NCBI GenBank assembly: GCA_037951165.1
Contig: JBBDHG010000014.1
Span: forward strand, 23,829,001-23,893,000
Reading direction: 5' to 3'
Source of the DNA: Lophius americanus
Lineage: Eukaryota > Chordata > Actinopteri > Lophiiformes > Lophiidae
DNA: 64,000 nt
The notes below the pieces were generated by a model. It saw nothing but the letters and a program-made list of their open reading frames with translations, did not search any database and had not been told where the DNA came from. A program made the position numbers and the translations under genes. Positions 49,321 to 62,700 of this stretch are shown piece by piece. How positions within the stretch are numbered: position 1 is the stretch's first letter; every line of letters starts with the position of its first letter.

Positions 49321-49392
49321 CATTTTATATATATCTATATATAGATATCTATATATAGACATATATAAATATATATAGATATATTTATACGA
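49320..49392. repeat. AT-rich self-complementary repeat
   Basis: ATCTATATATAGAT-type palindromes repeated several times. The tract follows the LINE tail at 49125-49320. Confidence 0.8.
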
Positions 49393-49903
49393 TATTCCCA
49401 CAAGCAAGCAGTACATGTTCTGTTTCCTGCACTCTAAATTGACTACAATGGCCAGTTATTCCACAAAACATTAAGCTCCTGAAATTGCTGTCTCCACTTA
49501 GCCTGCATGTTATTAATCGCTTGTTTCTGTTAGATACCCTGCCCTGTTTGACAACTCACTGACTTCGATAGTTTAAGTTGTATATAATCACCCCATTTCC
49601 TGATTATTCATTTGTAACTTATTTTACTTTTCATTTCCTGGAATTCCCGTGTGCACCGCTACGCACGCGATTGTTATGCTTTGTCTAATCGGATTTGGCA
49701 ATTTTAATGCCAGTGAATTGCTTGCACTTGCACTCGTGCAAATGATTTCAATGGATGAATGCATATAAAAATGTATCCAGAGTGCAGCACCCAAAATTTC
49801 GACACTTATTTTCACTTTTATTTTCAGTGTCCAACCAGCTTGAAGCGCCAACCGACAGCTATAACGTATTTTGACGCTGTCGGGACCCCATACTCGCACT
49901 GTG

Positions 49904-49920
49904 TGACGTCAACATGACGT
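49904..49920 (+). promoter_or_regulatory. tdrd3: CRE-like pair in the tdrd3 promoter
   Basis: A perfect palindromic TGACGTCA (49904-49911) is followed four bases later by a TGACGT half site (49915-49920), 160 bp before the tdrd3 ATG. CREB/ATF sites at this distance are typical of TATA-less housekeeping promoters. No TATA box is evident. Confidence 0.45.
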
Positions 49921-50070
49921 GTGACATGTAGAGTCGCCTGGTACTACATTAGCATGCTTTATCGTTGTCAGGAGAATACTATGTTCGACAGAATTAGATA
50001 GCCATCGTTCGAGTGTACTCAATTTAAACCCAGCGGAACAGATATTCACTCATCTCCAGTTTTGACTACA

Positions 50071-50108
50071 ATGACCAGCCTGACAGAGTCCCTGACTAAA
50101 GAGGGCTG
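50071..50108 (+). CDS. tdrd3: tdrd3 exon 1 (start, residues 1-12)
   Basis: Encodes MTSLTESLTKEG plus two bases of a Trp codon, then donor GTAAGT. Vertebrate TDRD3 has a short variable start before the invariant GWYLSDEGI, which is reached exactly across this junction. Confidence 0.9.
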
Positions 50109-50687
50109 GTAAGTAGCACTGCAGCTAACGTTAACCAGCTAGCTAAACGTCAGTGGGGTTATCTCACAATCCGTGTTAATAGAAGTTAGGGTTCTGCAAA
50201 GGTTGCATACATTGCACGGATTGTGACAATTTCTTAGCACGATTAATGTAAAACTAAGGCTTACTTAAATGAGCGGTACTGAGATAAACAAGGATAGCTA
50301 ACTAGCTAACACACTTAGCATAACACAATGCCAACTGTGGTTGCTAATAGACAGGTGGTATTCAGCAATCTACAATAACGTTATTAGATATTTATACATA
50401 TTATATTCATATTGGTTTAAGAACGTCGAACTCGAAAAAAATTAAAAACGTGGCATCAACAATTTTTCCATTGGCGCTTAAAGGTATTAGTTAACATTAA
50501 TTAACAGTTATACTTGTTTACGATGAGCAATGTGTTCCATAACAAAAAACATAACTCCATTGTAAGTTATTTTCATTGGATGGGCCCATTGCTTTATAGC
50601 TCAGAGTTTCAGATTCAGAGACATTTAATAATGTTTCAGCTGTTGCCGTCTTTGTAGCACTGGATATAATCTCTGAATACAATTCTG

Positions 50688-50737
<50 letters not shown>

Positions 50738-53700
50738 TGAGATTTAAACCTCTTTAATTGCCCCTCTTGCTTTAAATCTAAACATTCATATTTAAATTAA
50801 ACCTTCACTGTTAAAATATCTCCTTTTGCAGTAACATGAGAGTCTTCTGAACTGTCAACCAGTATTAGCAAAATAATTTTGATTTATGTAATATTAAAAT
50901 GTTCTAACAGTATTATATATAGGTATGTTCATCTAATATCATCTTCCGTCTTCATCCTACATTCTGACAATCTTGCAGGTACCTCAGTGATGAAGGCATA
51001 GCAGAGTTGAAAGGATCTGCAGAGAAAATTACCCACAATGACGTTATTCGTATTGCACTTGACGTAAGTCTTAATTTTTGAAAATGTACGTGCCCATATT
51101 TGAATATACATTTATGCACATATCTCTAATGCATTTACACTTATCAGCCATACCATTACAACCACGAACAAATCATGTCAGAATAACATTGAGTAGAAAA
51201 AATGCATAAGCATAAGAGTCAGAGTGACCTTTATGCTGGACAAATTGGTACCCAGGGCTCATTAGATGGATTTACATCAACTGCCTAATTCCGAATAGAT
51301 TTGGAAAATCAGAAACACCATGCTATATTTAAACGGCCATTTCAGAAAGAGATTTAATCACTTTGCAATGGGGAAAGATTTTCCGAAAGGCAACCACTAC
51401 ATGTAAACAGTGTATCGGAATAATCCCTGGTGGGCGCGTGCCCGGTGGTGCTATTCACGTGCACAATACCGGCATTTTGTTATCTAGACCACAGCAGCAA
51501 GTTAGTTTTTGTGTACAAACTCTCAAAAAATTGATTCTGGAAGTACAAAATAATTAACTCTACAACCTCTTCCAAGGAAAAAAGGTCAGGAACCGGGATA
51601 GGCCGACGCTGTGAAGAAAATAAAAAGAGCTAGAAAACTTTGAAAACTCAGATTAAAAGCATTCTGATAAAATTTGTCATTTATAAGTCGCTTTAGCTCT
51701 CGTCACACAGATGTTGACAGCACTTCCAATTAATTTGTCAGCACATGTAAACTACATTTCCGATTAGATCACTGCTCATGTAAACAGTCAACCAGGATCA
51801 TTATTTTGGAATTTTTTCATTCTGATATAAGAATAGTGTCCATGAAAGCCCACCAAGATAATAGCCCTTATTGTCTGATTCCACAGAAAGCAATAAGGGC
51901 TTTTCTGGAGCAAAGTCAATTATGGCTCTGAGGGCCTTCATGGTATGTTGTAGCAAAATTCAGATTAACCTTATTGTTTTACTGGATCAACAGTGGCTTC
52001 TGCCTCAACACTCCCCCATGTATTTATTTTTGTCCCTTTGTCTTTTGAATAATGGATCCATAAACATATATTTGTCTCAGTGAAGATCACACAGAACTTG
52101 TTCTCAGAAAGTAGCTGTTGAACTAAAATCTCAGTCCAGTTAATCGTCAGGTAGGACACTGTTTTGAACATGAATAGGACTTAGTAACAGATTTTCATGA
52201 TGATCATGTCAGAAGGGCACCTGCACTGACGAATGTTTGAAACAAAAAGATATCATCTTAAATAGTTCAGCATATTGATGGTACAGACTGTGTCAAAGAA
52301 CTTTGACGGCAGTGTAATAAAAAGCAAATACAATTATAATAGTGCATTAATCAAGGTAAGATATTGAGATAATTGTGATTAAGTTTAGAAGTCAGAATTG
52401 CCGGCCTTAGTTTCATGTCTTCTTCATTTATAGATAATGAGTCTCACTGTTAATCTGAGGGTCCCAGATCCTTATACATAGAATTTTTATGAATTTAGAT
52501 ATATTTGTTACCTTCCTTCCCAGACTGATAAAAGGAAGGTGATTGAATTTTATTTTAATTTCGGCGCATTGTGATTTTTTGGTAGAGCCTACGTGCCAAT
52601 TTTTTGCTCGTAAAAATCTATTTAAGTTATGATTTAAGTGAACCAGGTTGGTAATATTCGGGTTTGGTTTTGTCTAGTCCAGCTGCAACAAGTTATTAAT
52701 TTGTTGGTAGTTTTTTTTTAATATAGTTTCTGAGGGGACAAATACCTTTTCACACAATGCCAGGGGGTATTAGAAAACCCTTTTGAGTCAAGAGAATCAA
52801 TATCATAAATAACTTGTATTTTGTGGATTAACAGTGTACCTTTGTTCTACTTTAAATTTCCTATGAACATGTGACACAGCTTAGTAAGAGATGTTGAAGA
52901 AGTTAGCCGGCGTTCCAATACTTTGTCACTAAGCTAACTGTATTTTCACTTATAACGTTGGACTAAAACAGAATTGGGTCGTATTTATGTTTGGATTCTC
53001 TATGCAGCCAATAGATATGTCATAGATCGTGTAGTTTGGATGTTTGTAGTATGGGGAAAGTTGATCATCACATTGGTTTCAAAGGAATTTGAAAAATATG
53101 TACAATTGCATTTTGGATGGGATTTCTCATTGGGAAGATAACCCAAACTTTTGACTGCTGTGGCAAATGTGTTAAATAGTTGGAAGGATGATTAAATCTT
53201 ATCAGATTGATATATATTGTAAAAACACGGTCCATAATATTGTAAGGAATTGCAAGTATTCTTTGATTTCTTGTCTGCTTGAATTTGGTACCATGATGTC
53301 CATTTTTAATGTCAGAGATGAAATGGCTGCTCACTAGCATATGAATAATAGCATTCGGTAGACAATCATTATTTATATGATCAAGATTGAATGTTTCTGA
53401 AATAAACTTCTGTTTCTTCATTTTTAATTGTGAACTGCACATTGATTTTATTATTTGATTGTAGTAAAGCACTGTCGTCTCCTTTGCAGAGTGATCTTAG
53501 GCCCATTGGGAGAAAATTTCTACCGTCTGATATCAATAGTGGGAGAACTGATAAGGTGAGTGTTGCAGAATTTTATATATGTCCTATTCAATGCTGCTTT
53601 TGACAATTAAGGTTTTATTTTTTACACAGCTGAAAGTCAGTGCAGACTCGTTAACTACTTAATTGCAGTTCTGAGAGATGCCACTAGATGGCTCTATAAC

Positions 53701-56700
53701 ATTGTCGAACAACGATCAAAAACTTTTTTCCTCCTCTGAAACTGAAGTTGAGCAGCTAAAAGGAGTAGAGATGCAGGAAGATTAAAACCTGTAATTCTGA
53801 GAGAGCTTAAATAATTTTCTGTTCATACTTGGAACAAGATGCACACTCATGTCAACATTGATCGAATTGCCCTATCTTGAACATAATAATAATAATACAT
53901 TTCATTTATAATGCAATTTACATTTGGATCAAATCTGAAAGTGCTAAACATTACGGTTTCAAAAAGCCTGAACGTCACCTGAGCATCTATTACTATATTG
54001 TACTAAATATAGATTTCAGAATTTAGTTTTCAGTGCCAATTTTTACACGAAAATAAATCATTTTCAGGAAACCTGGTTTAAAATAATATTAATGCAAGGA
54101 TGAAGAATCTTGTGCTGTAGGCAAAATGTTAAGGATACTTTTAATTATATCCTAGGAATAGTTTGATATAACCATCGACAAAACTTTCTTGTGTTTTGGT
54201 TTTGCAATCATCCACCCTTATGCTGCTGAGTAACTTTTTAAGCTATAATTTATTTTTGGTATCTATTGCATATGGCCAGTTGGAGGGTCCATGTGTTCTC
54301 CAGGTGCAGAAAGTGAGGAACATTTCGGCTCCGAAGGACCATGAGGAGTCCCAGGGCGCTCCAAGAATGCTGCGGCTACAAATGACAGATGGTCATACCA
54401 CCTGTGTTGGATTGGAATTCAAACACCTGTCTAAAATCAGGTACCTTTTGTTGCAATCAGGAGAGAATATGTTGCAATCAGTAAAAATAATGGTATGCAG
54501 TATATTGTATGTCATTATTCTATTATTAGTAGATATTACTATGTAATATCAATGAAGATCAACCTTAAAAAACATGTCTAAAAATGTTATATATCCATGG
54601 CATTGTGTTAAGCTACTGCATCATTTATTCTATTCAGTCTAAATGAGCTTGTTTTATCTAAAATCTCCAAATGGTAGCAGCTTTTTTCAAATTCCAGTCT
54701 TAATTAGATCTCCATCCCAGGATCAGTGGCCTTGGTGATTTTCTACCACGTTGAGTAGCCACTCTATACAGATGGAGTGGCTACAGTGTGGGTCTTGACT
54801 TCCTGATGGGAGGAGAGGAGAGAACAGAATAGATCCCCTCTTTATGAGCAGCACACACACACTGGCTACCAAAAGCGGTTTCTTTATTTATTAAAGTGTC
54901 CGCTTCAGTACTAGTGAGACCGTAAGTAAACGGACAAGATGGATTAGAGGACTTTTCAGTGTGTGAGACAGTGATATAGGGTGTTAATATGCATTAAGCA
55001 TTGAGAAAAAACATTACTCAGAGTGAGAACAGCGTGTATTTTGTAGGATTTTGTACATGTGATTGAATCCAGGACAGGCAGCACATCACTTCTGCAGGGT
55101 TGCTATCACGAGAGCAGCGTCTATCCCAGTGGTTTGGAGTGAAATCCCTAATTGTTCCTTTGGCATCTGGCATCAGTAGCTGGAAATCCCTATAAGTCCT
55201 TGTGCTTTCTTAATGAGAGAGGCAGAAGCCTTATCAGGCCTGATGAGATAGAGGGGCTTTTAATTTACCATGAGGATGGGTGAGCAGCTGGGATTATTAA
55301 TAGTCTCTCCTAGCCTCACCACCCATCCCCTGGCACGGCTCCATGTCATTTATAAAGCAGAATGGGTAAGGCATAAGGTTGTGGTGCTCGGGATATGCCG
55401 TTGTAATATCTTAAATCCTTAAATGTGTTTAACAGTTTATGTATGCAGCATCCTCTCTTGCATACATTTATCTTGCCTCCGTTTGTTTTCTTGTTTTTCA
55501 GCCTTAATACTCCCCCTGGAACAAAAGTAAAGCTGCTTGGCACAGTCCAGGTTAAAAATGGGCTTTTATTGCTCGATGACTTGAAAATATCTGTCCTTGG
55601 AGGAGAGGTAGATCACATGGTTGAGAAATGGGAACTGCAAAGGGTGAGGGTCAATTTTTCAACATCTGATGATAAATGAACGCAAAATCTGTATTTAAGG
55701 CTAAAATTATTTTGTCATTACTCTCGCTAGAACTGTATTTTTTTTTGTGTTCACCCTTTTCCATACATCCTGCAGAGTCTGGCCAAACACAGCAGAAGTA
55801 ACATCGGAGCAGAAGGTGGACCTCCTCCCTTTGTGCCATTTGGTCAGGTGAGGAATATTTTTTAATGGTGCCCTTTTCCAAACAAAGTGACAAATATAAG
55901 AGGAAATTAAACAGCCAATAGGAATATGAAATGCGAAATAAACTAAATTATACAACCAAGAAAATACTGTAATAAATTGTATGAAAATTGATGTGATGAT
56001 GACTTTTTGACTAAATGTGAGCCTTCCTATGAATCTTTTTAACACATGACCGAATTTCTATTTTTCCTCGTTATTAGATTTTCCTCTGCAAAAATACACT
56101 GCATGTTGGGCCTGTATTTCAATACTGTTTAATTTGAACGGCATGGAAATTGTGACAAAAGGTGAGCAGAGATTAAGTGAGGGAAATATGATAAGCAGGC
56201 CTCTCGAGTACATCATTAAAAAGAGAGCACAAGGATCACAGCCTCTGAGGGGGACCCATCAATTTCAGCTTGACACTTCAGTTTCCAGATTTTCATGCAC
56301 AGTTCATTCCAGATGGGTTCAGGCTTTTTAAAGTATTATCAAGGTAATTGGTAGACTTTCCCATTTTCTAAAACTTAACAACAACACACTGAAAGTACGA
56401 AATTGCTTCCGCCTTGTTTTACATGAATCTATACACATTCTGTACTTTTGCAATACAGTTGGTTATGGCAGGAGTGTTTTTTAAGATTTCAAAGTGTTTG
56501 TGGCTTTTCATCCTCATTTCTTATAATTTATTTAATCTCGGTTACATTTCATCAGAATAATTTGGTCCTCCTCAGTCAATTTTAATAATAATTTACATCA
56601 ATAATGACTAAAACTCTTAAGCGTTTACATTCATTTAGGTGTGGTTTTGTCTGCATTGTTCCTTGCTGTGTTGGGCAATTTCAGGTTTTAGCTTATGATC

Positions 56701-59700
56701 TATGTTGAAGGCATCAAAGATATTTAATGTTATCTTCCTTCCGTGTCCAAACTTCACATAACCCCAGTGAGGAGCGGATCTTTGCAAATGTCCTTTGTTT
56801 TGGACAAACCAACAGAGTGATTTAGCTAACAAGGGACTGTGCCGGAGGAAGTACTGATGAATAAGTTGACCGGGTTCTTCTTTGGGTTAAATATTGTCAT
56901 GAATTTGCCATTGAGTGAACGGTTGCAGTACGCCAAAAAAAACTTTATTAAGTTCATTAACACTTGAGGGAAAGACTAAAATTTTACTCGTGATTATGAT
57001 TAAATAATTTTATTTATTTCTTTGACTAGATCACCCACCTTTACTCACATTGTCTTTAGTTCAACAGTCTGATGAAAAAAGTCCATCTTTGTGAACCATT
57101 TCCTACCATATATGCTTTATTCATCCAGAGTACAAGGTGTATTTTCTCTGGAAAGAAAATGTTTATCAGTGTCAATAGTTTCCTCAGATTTTCTGACCAC
57201 ATTTAAAATTGAGTTCTCCTTGTATGAATTGAGATGGTGGAGAATAAACCTCCTCGTTAAATAAAACCATTGTAAGGTAGCCAGATATGACCAGGCGTCA
57301 TCAGGATAATAGCCTCCGTTTTAATCACCCAAAGCTCAAGGACAAATGCAAACTGGTAGGCACCTGCTGTTTTCATGTTGGTGCTTAAGAGACGAGTGAG
57401 GTGGAATAGAAATGTGCGCGTGGGATAATCAATACATAGACTAGACAGCGATGTCTCTGGTTTCATCACACACACATATTCCAGTCACTCTGACGCATGA
57501 TAACAGATTAACAAAAAAAGGATTCTCCAAAGAAAATTCTTCTTTTTTTCTGATTGGTATAGAACGGCAAAATGTGAATCTACAGCACCAAAATCTGCTG
57601 CAAAAGGCAACTAGTGTGGAAATAATTTCTAAGAGTTATCTGGTACAGTCACAACTGAGAGAAATAAGAACAAAACGTTTGATGATAAAAGAATACTTCA
57701 TCATAACATACCTTTCTAAGGTGTGTGTCGTAATTTTGTAACGGCATGTTCCCATTTGCGTGCAATTTAATGAAGGCAAAGGCCTCCAAGGATTTAATGA
57801 ACTGAAAAAAAAGGAAGCTTTTCAAATGGTCTAAAGCAAGAAAGAAAAGATAATGTAGTAGTCAATGTTAATAATTTAAAGACAGACCATCGGATTTGCT
57901 GCTGTTTTACACCAGAAGCAGATGTCTTGCTTGCGAACAAGGGTTCACAGAAATAGAACCGACGTTGTCTTCTATTGTTGTAATTGTGGTGAAATAACCT
58001 GGGAACACGCCATTCTCTGATGGCTTTTATCTGCTGCTGGCTGGGTTGACCGTATACTTTTTAATGGCGGCGCTCTTTTCTTATCTTCAGATGAATAATC
58101 TCTTGCTTAAAGGTTGATGGAACTGTAAGATGTGGAATCGACTTTACTTAATTTTGAAGTGGTGCATTCGCTACAGAGAGCTGGGCGTTTGGGGGTTGTT
58201 GTTGGTTGTTGTGACAGATCTATTGAGAGGTAAAGAACACGGCAGGCAACTTTGTTATAGTGAAGTAGTGAAGTTCATTGTATGCATGATTGAGGAGGAC
58301 CTTTGAAAACAAGTTCTTTCACTCTCTCTGTAGAAGTGTGCAAGAAGAGATGAAGTAGACAGCAGAGACCTAGACCAGAGGAAAACCCTCCAGACTCACA
58401 TTGTGGGCAAAACTGCTGATGAAAACGATGAGTTTGAGAAGCAGCGGACAGCAGCTATTGCTGAGGTGGCCAAGACCAAAGAGGTATGGAAACCTTTATC
58501 ATGGATGTTTGTGTTTACTTCATCTTTTATATTTGGCCGTGGAAACACTGAGAAGGGAACCAGATATTACAAGTTACAGCAGCATCTTTACTAACGTTTT
58601 CAGCTTCACCTCAGTGTAAAGTGAAGAAAAGACTCTATGTATTTATTACTGCATATATTTAGGTTAAAAGTGATGTTTACTGATTCTTCTCTTAATGATT
58701 GCCCTCTCTCCAAAACTAAATACACTCTCCCTCCTGACCATTATCTGCTATTATCTTGTAACATACAAGTAACTCTTAACGTTAAACAAGATTACAAATA
58801 AAAAGTTCTGTTTGTTGTGTTGGATCTGTTCTTGTTTTTACTTAAAAGGGCCCTCGTACATTTGGTGGTAGAGGAAATGCAGGCGGTAACTTATCCAACG
58901 CCGCTTCCTCCTCCCGGAGCCGAGACTCATACCAGCATAGGAGACGAGAAGACAGGGTAGAAAGTACCGAAAGCAGACCAGATGGAAACTATCGAGAGCT
59001 GGTGAGAATGAAAGATGGTCCAAACCTGCAGTTGAATCTGTTTCTTTGGACTTTTTATTCCATGGCTCGGAGACTGAATCAGAAATTGATCATGATACTG
59101 TTGAAATCCTAAAGAATTTGATGCTTAAGGTTTTCTAATCAAGATGCAGTCTATTTGTCTAAGTATGTGTTGTGACTCACAAATTAGCAGGCAGCATTCA
59201 TCCAGCTATGGGATGAAATTGAATATGGTATAGACTGACATGGATATTTGTTAATGGGGTTTGGAAACATGAATGTAAATGAATCCATCCAAAACCAGTC
59301 TGATACTTGTTCAATTAAGGCTTGTTCATTTGTTTTTATTTCCATTATAATCATCTTTGTCAGCCACAGCAAACTTTTCATCAATGTATACTACTGTTTT
59401 ACATATGAGGTTTTTTCCACTGAAGTCTTTTCCCATTATCCTATTGTCTGCAACCTACATTTATACTTTCTCCTTACATTCCTTGTTTGTGCTCTTTCTC
59501 TTTCTGTGTTGCAGGTTGATGAACGTGCCCTGAGAGAAATGATAGAGATGGGCTTTAACAAAGAGGCTGCTCGACAGGCTCTTATGGATAATAACAACAA
59601 CATTGAAGTTGCATTAAACTGCCTACTGACTGGATCTTCTGGTAGTAGACCTGGACCTATTGTACCTGAATTCAACAAACCTCCATCTAGAGGTAGACAC

Positions 59701-62700
59701 CCACACACATATACAAGCTGCCCACCGTATCTAGAAAATAGCCCAATGGCATGAAACATAGTTTCTCTATAAAGTAAAAGTGAAATGGGGGAGAGGGATG
59801 CAGATGTTCCTTAAAAGCATTGGAGATCACCTGCAGCTCAGTTACAGGTCTAAAGTGGAGGATTGACTTGTTTTAGACCATTTAACACCGGTTTGCATAG
59901 ACCTTTTGCTGCCAATAGTTTTCTCAAGCAGCAAGGGTTCAGATGGATGGTAGCCTTCACCCTGCAGTCACTGCTTACATGTCTCCTTTCAGTCAGCTCG
60001 AGAACATCAGCCTTTTCCAATTTGTGTGATCCTGAAAGACTATTTAAATATTCCATTATTGCTACTGATTTAAGAAAAATGTAAATACCCTGATTTAGTT
60101 GGGTACAGGTTTAAAGGTGCAGTGCGTAAAATTTGGTGCAATTTAGCAGAGAAGTTGGAGATTGCAACCTTAAGTGCACCTCATCTCAAGCCTACCTTTC
60201 CAATTATCTACAGTGACTTTTAATGTCAAAAGGATGTCATCGTGTACGACAACATCATGTAACCTGTCAAGTGTTCAAAGGTTCTTAAAAGGTGCTCGGA
60301 ATCTTATGTTTTGGATCTTTCCAGGCAGGGGAAGGGGACGCGGCAGATCCAGAAATGAAGATGATGTGGAGGGAGTTGGGGCACGGCCATCTGGACCAAG
60401 CACTCTTTTTGACTTTCTGGAATCGAAGATGGGAGTTTTCTCTATTGATGGTGGGTGAAAGAGACCAGCTTCGATTCTTAACTGCCTTGCTATCTCTTTC
60501 AGACCGTGAAACCATTTTGAAGCACATGCAGCGATTTTACATATGGAGAATTTTCTTATTAATAATAGTGCTCAAAGAATAACACTTACAATTTGATGCA
60601 GATAGATTTTCGTTTAGTTAACTCGAGCTTAAGGGGATCACAACCTCAGCTTTACCAAAGTTGGGATTTATGTGTACAAAGTGAATCAAAACACAAAGCA
60701 GTCATTTGCAAATTAGCTGATTACCAAAAAATGTTTTATGAAATGTTCCCGAGCCCATGTTGAAACATCCTTTATACACTGATTCGCCATATCATGATCC
60801 ACCTGCCTTATATTGTGTGGGTTTTCCTTCTAGCTCTGTGTTGTGGTATGTTTCAGCAGCACCTATTATCCTGCAGGAAGAGATCGCTGACATTAGGGAA
60901 TAACATAGCCATTCAAGCATGCCCTTTTCAAACCCAAATCTGCTATTTCACCTGTAAACAATGTATTTGTTTGTCTCTGGAATGTTCTAATCGGGTGTTT
61001 TTGAGCATTCCAGAATTTTTCTAATCTTTTGTTACCCTGTTTTCCTGACTTGTTTGAAACATTTTGTGTAGTAGCTCATTTCAAATGTACTATTTAGGAA
61101 ACTCAAAAAAATGCTTGAAATTAAACATTAAATGTTGTGTGTTTGTGGAATATTCAAGTGAGTTCGCAAAGCAGTATTAGCAAATTGTGACGTGCCGTCT
61201 GTTTAGTATCAGTCCCACCACCTACTGCAGTTTGAGTAGGTTGTGTGATCAGTGCCATTTGTTTGTTTGTTTCTATGAGTGTGAAGGTGAGCAGGAAACA
61301 CAAAATATTTTGAACTGATTTCAGTAAAATGTTTGGTGTAAGGTGGGCCCTTGGAAGAGGAACAGGGCAGAAAAGATTGTGAGGCTTATCTATGAGATGG
61401 TATTGGGCCAGGATTTTGTTTTAACTAATCCTAGTATGGTGGTGCCATGACTCTCCCTTTTTTTGTTTTCTTAGTTATGGGCAATTAGATAAATATCTAG
61501 CCAAGCCAATCGGAGGTAGACTCGAGTAAGCTATGGCATGCTATCGATTCGAGGTATCCTCATGTGCTCTTTAGATTGTTTCTGTTCCATTCCAGTTTAT
61601 ACGATTCTTTTTTTTAGCAACATTTTTTTAAATGTATTAAATGCGTAGCACATCGTCCGGGTGGTTTCAATATGGCCTCTAATATTATTATGCCATTGAT
61701 GTTTACGTTTTTTTCCTCCTCAGATTCAAAGAGCCAAACACCTCAGAGGCATCAAGAGAGTAAAAGAAATTCCTTCAACTCAGACTTTTACTCCAAAGAC
61801 ACAGATCAGAGCAGATTCTCCTCGCATGATGAGCACAGGCAACGTAGAAATGACAGACAACCCCGCTTCCACCGGGACACGGATTTTCCCAAACCTGGCT
61901 ACGAGCCCCCTTCGAACTGTACAACCACCCAACCATCAGCTCCGGCCCAGCAATGGAGGAGCCAAGGGAAATGGTCACGAAGCATATCTGACAACCCGCA
62001 AAACGACAGAAGGGAGATGCTGGAGGAGCCAATTTTTCCATCGTCCATCACGACTCCTTTCACACGTTCAGAAGAACCTCAGCAGCAGATGGACTTCAGT
62101 GAATCTTATCATCAACGATCCAGTAACGGAGATCGTGGTGCAAACATGGCTGGACCTAGTCATAGGAGAGGCGTGAGAGACAACGCAGCCACATCCAAAC
62201 TAACCAATTCCACAGGCACTGAGCTGGATGGAAAAGGAAACAATAAACAGACACACAGAACTGAAGAGCGGAACAACAGCAGGAGAACGGGCAGACCTGA
62301 CCGGCCAAACGCAGACCAGCCTGACAGACCACGGGACACCAGGCCACAGAACTTCAACTTGAGGGGAGGAAGCTCAGGGACGCCTCAAGAAGTACGATTA
62401 GCACAGGATTGCCGAGAATTGACAATGGATCCTTTGCATTACCAAAATGGAGACATGGTTCAGAAAAGAACTGGGCCAATCAAGTCAGCAAACTCATGTC
62501 TCCCCAGGGACAGGGACCTGCCCCCCAAGAAGAACATTGCTAATAACCAAGGACCTAAAAGAAGATCTGGGCAAGGCAAAGGTCGAGGGCCAGAAAAAAC
62601 TCATGTTGTCGAGCACGTTTGGAGACCCAGAGACCAGTGCCTGGCACTGTACTGGGAAGACGGCAAGGTACGTCACTCCGGCGTAGCTGCTAATGTTTAA

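Larger units (their letters stand above)
43240..50070. other. intergenic region between divergent diaph3 and tdrd3
   Basis: 6.8 kb between the two start codons. It contains CCAAT boxes (43761-43841), a LINE tail plus TATC/TA microsatellite (44034-44218), a dispersed repeat (44219-44452), a 56-bp duplication (46138-46240), a hairpin repeat copy (46535-46652), two LINE-like tails (47374-47492 and 49125-49320) and a CRE-like site (49904). I found no third gene. Confidence 0.75.

Noticed and set aside
53068..53472. 134-codon minus-strand open frame in tdrd3 intron 2
   Set aside because: AT-rich, no recognisable domain, and no promoter or splice context. Probably chance.
59248..59514. ATG at 59248 as an alternative protein start
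   Set aside because: The sequence before 59515 is AT-rich intron with a clean acceptor at the junction to the UBA exon.
61672..61723. ATG at 61672 as start of a separate 342-codon gene
   Set aside because: The first 17 codons lie in the polypyrimidine tract and acceptor of intron 10; the rest is tdrd3 exon 11 in frame with the upstream exons.
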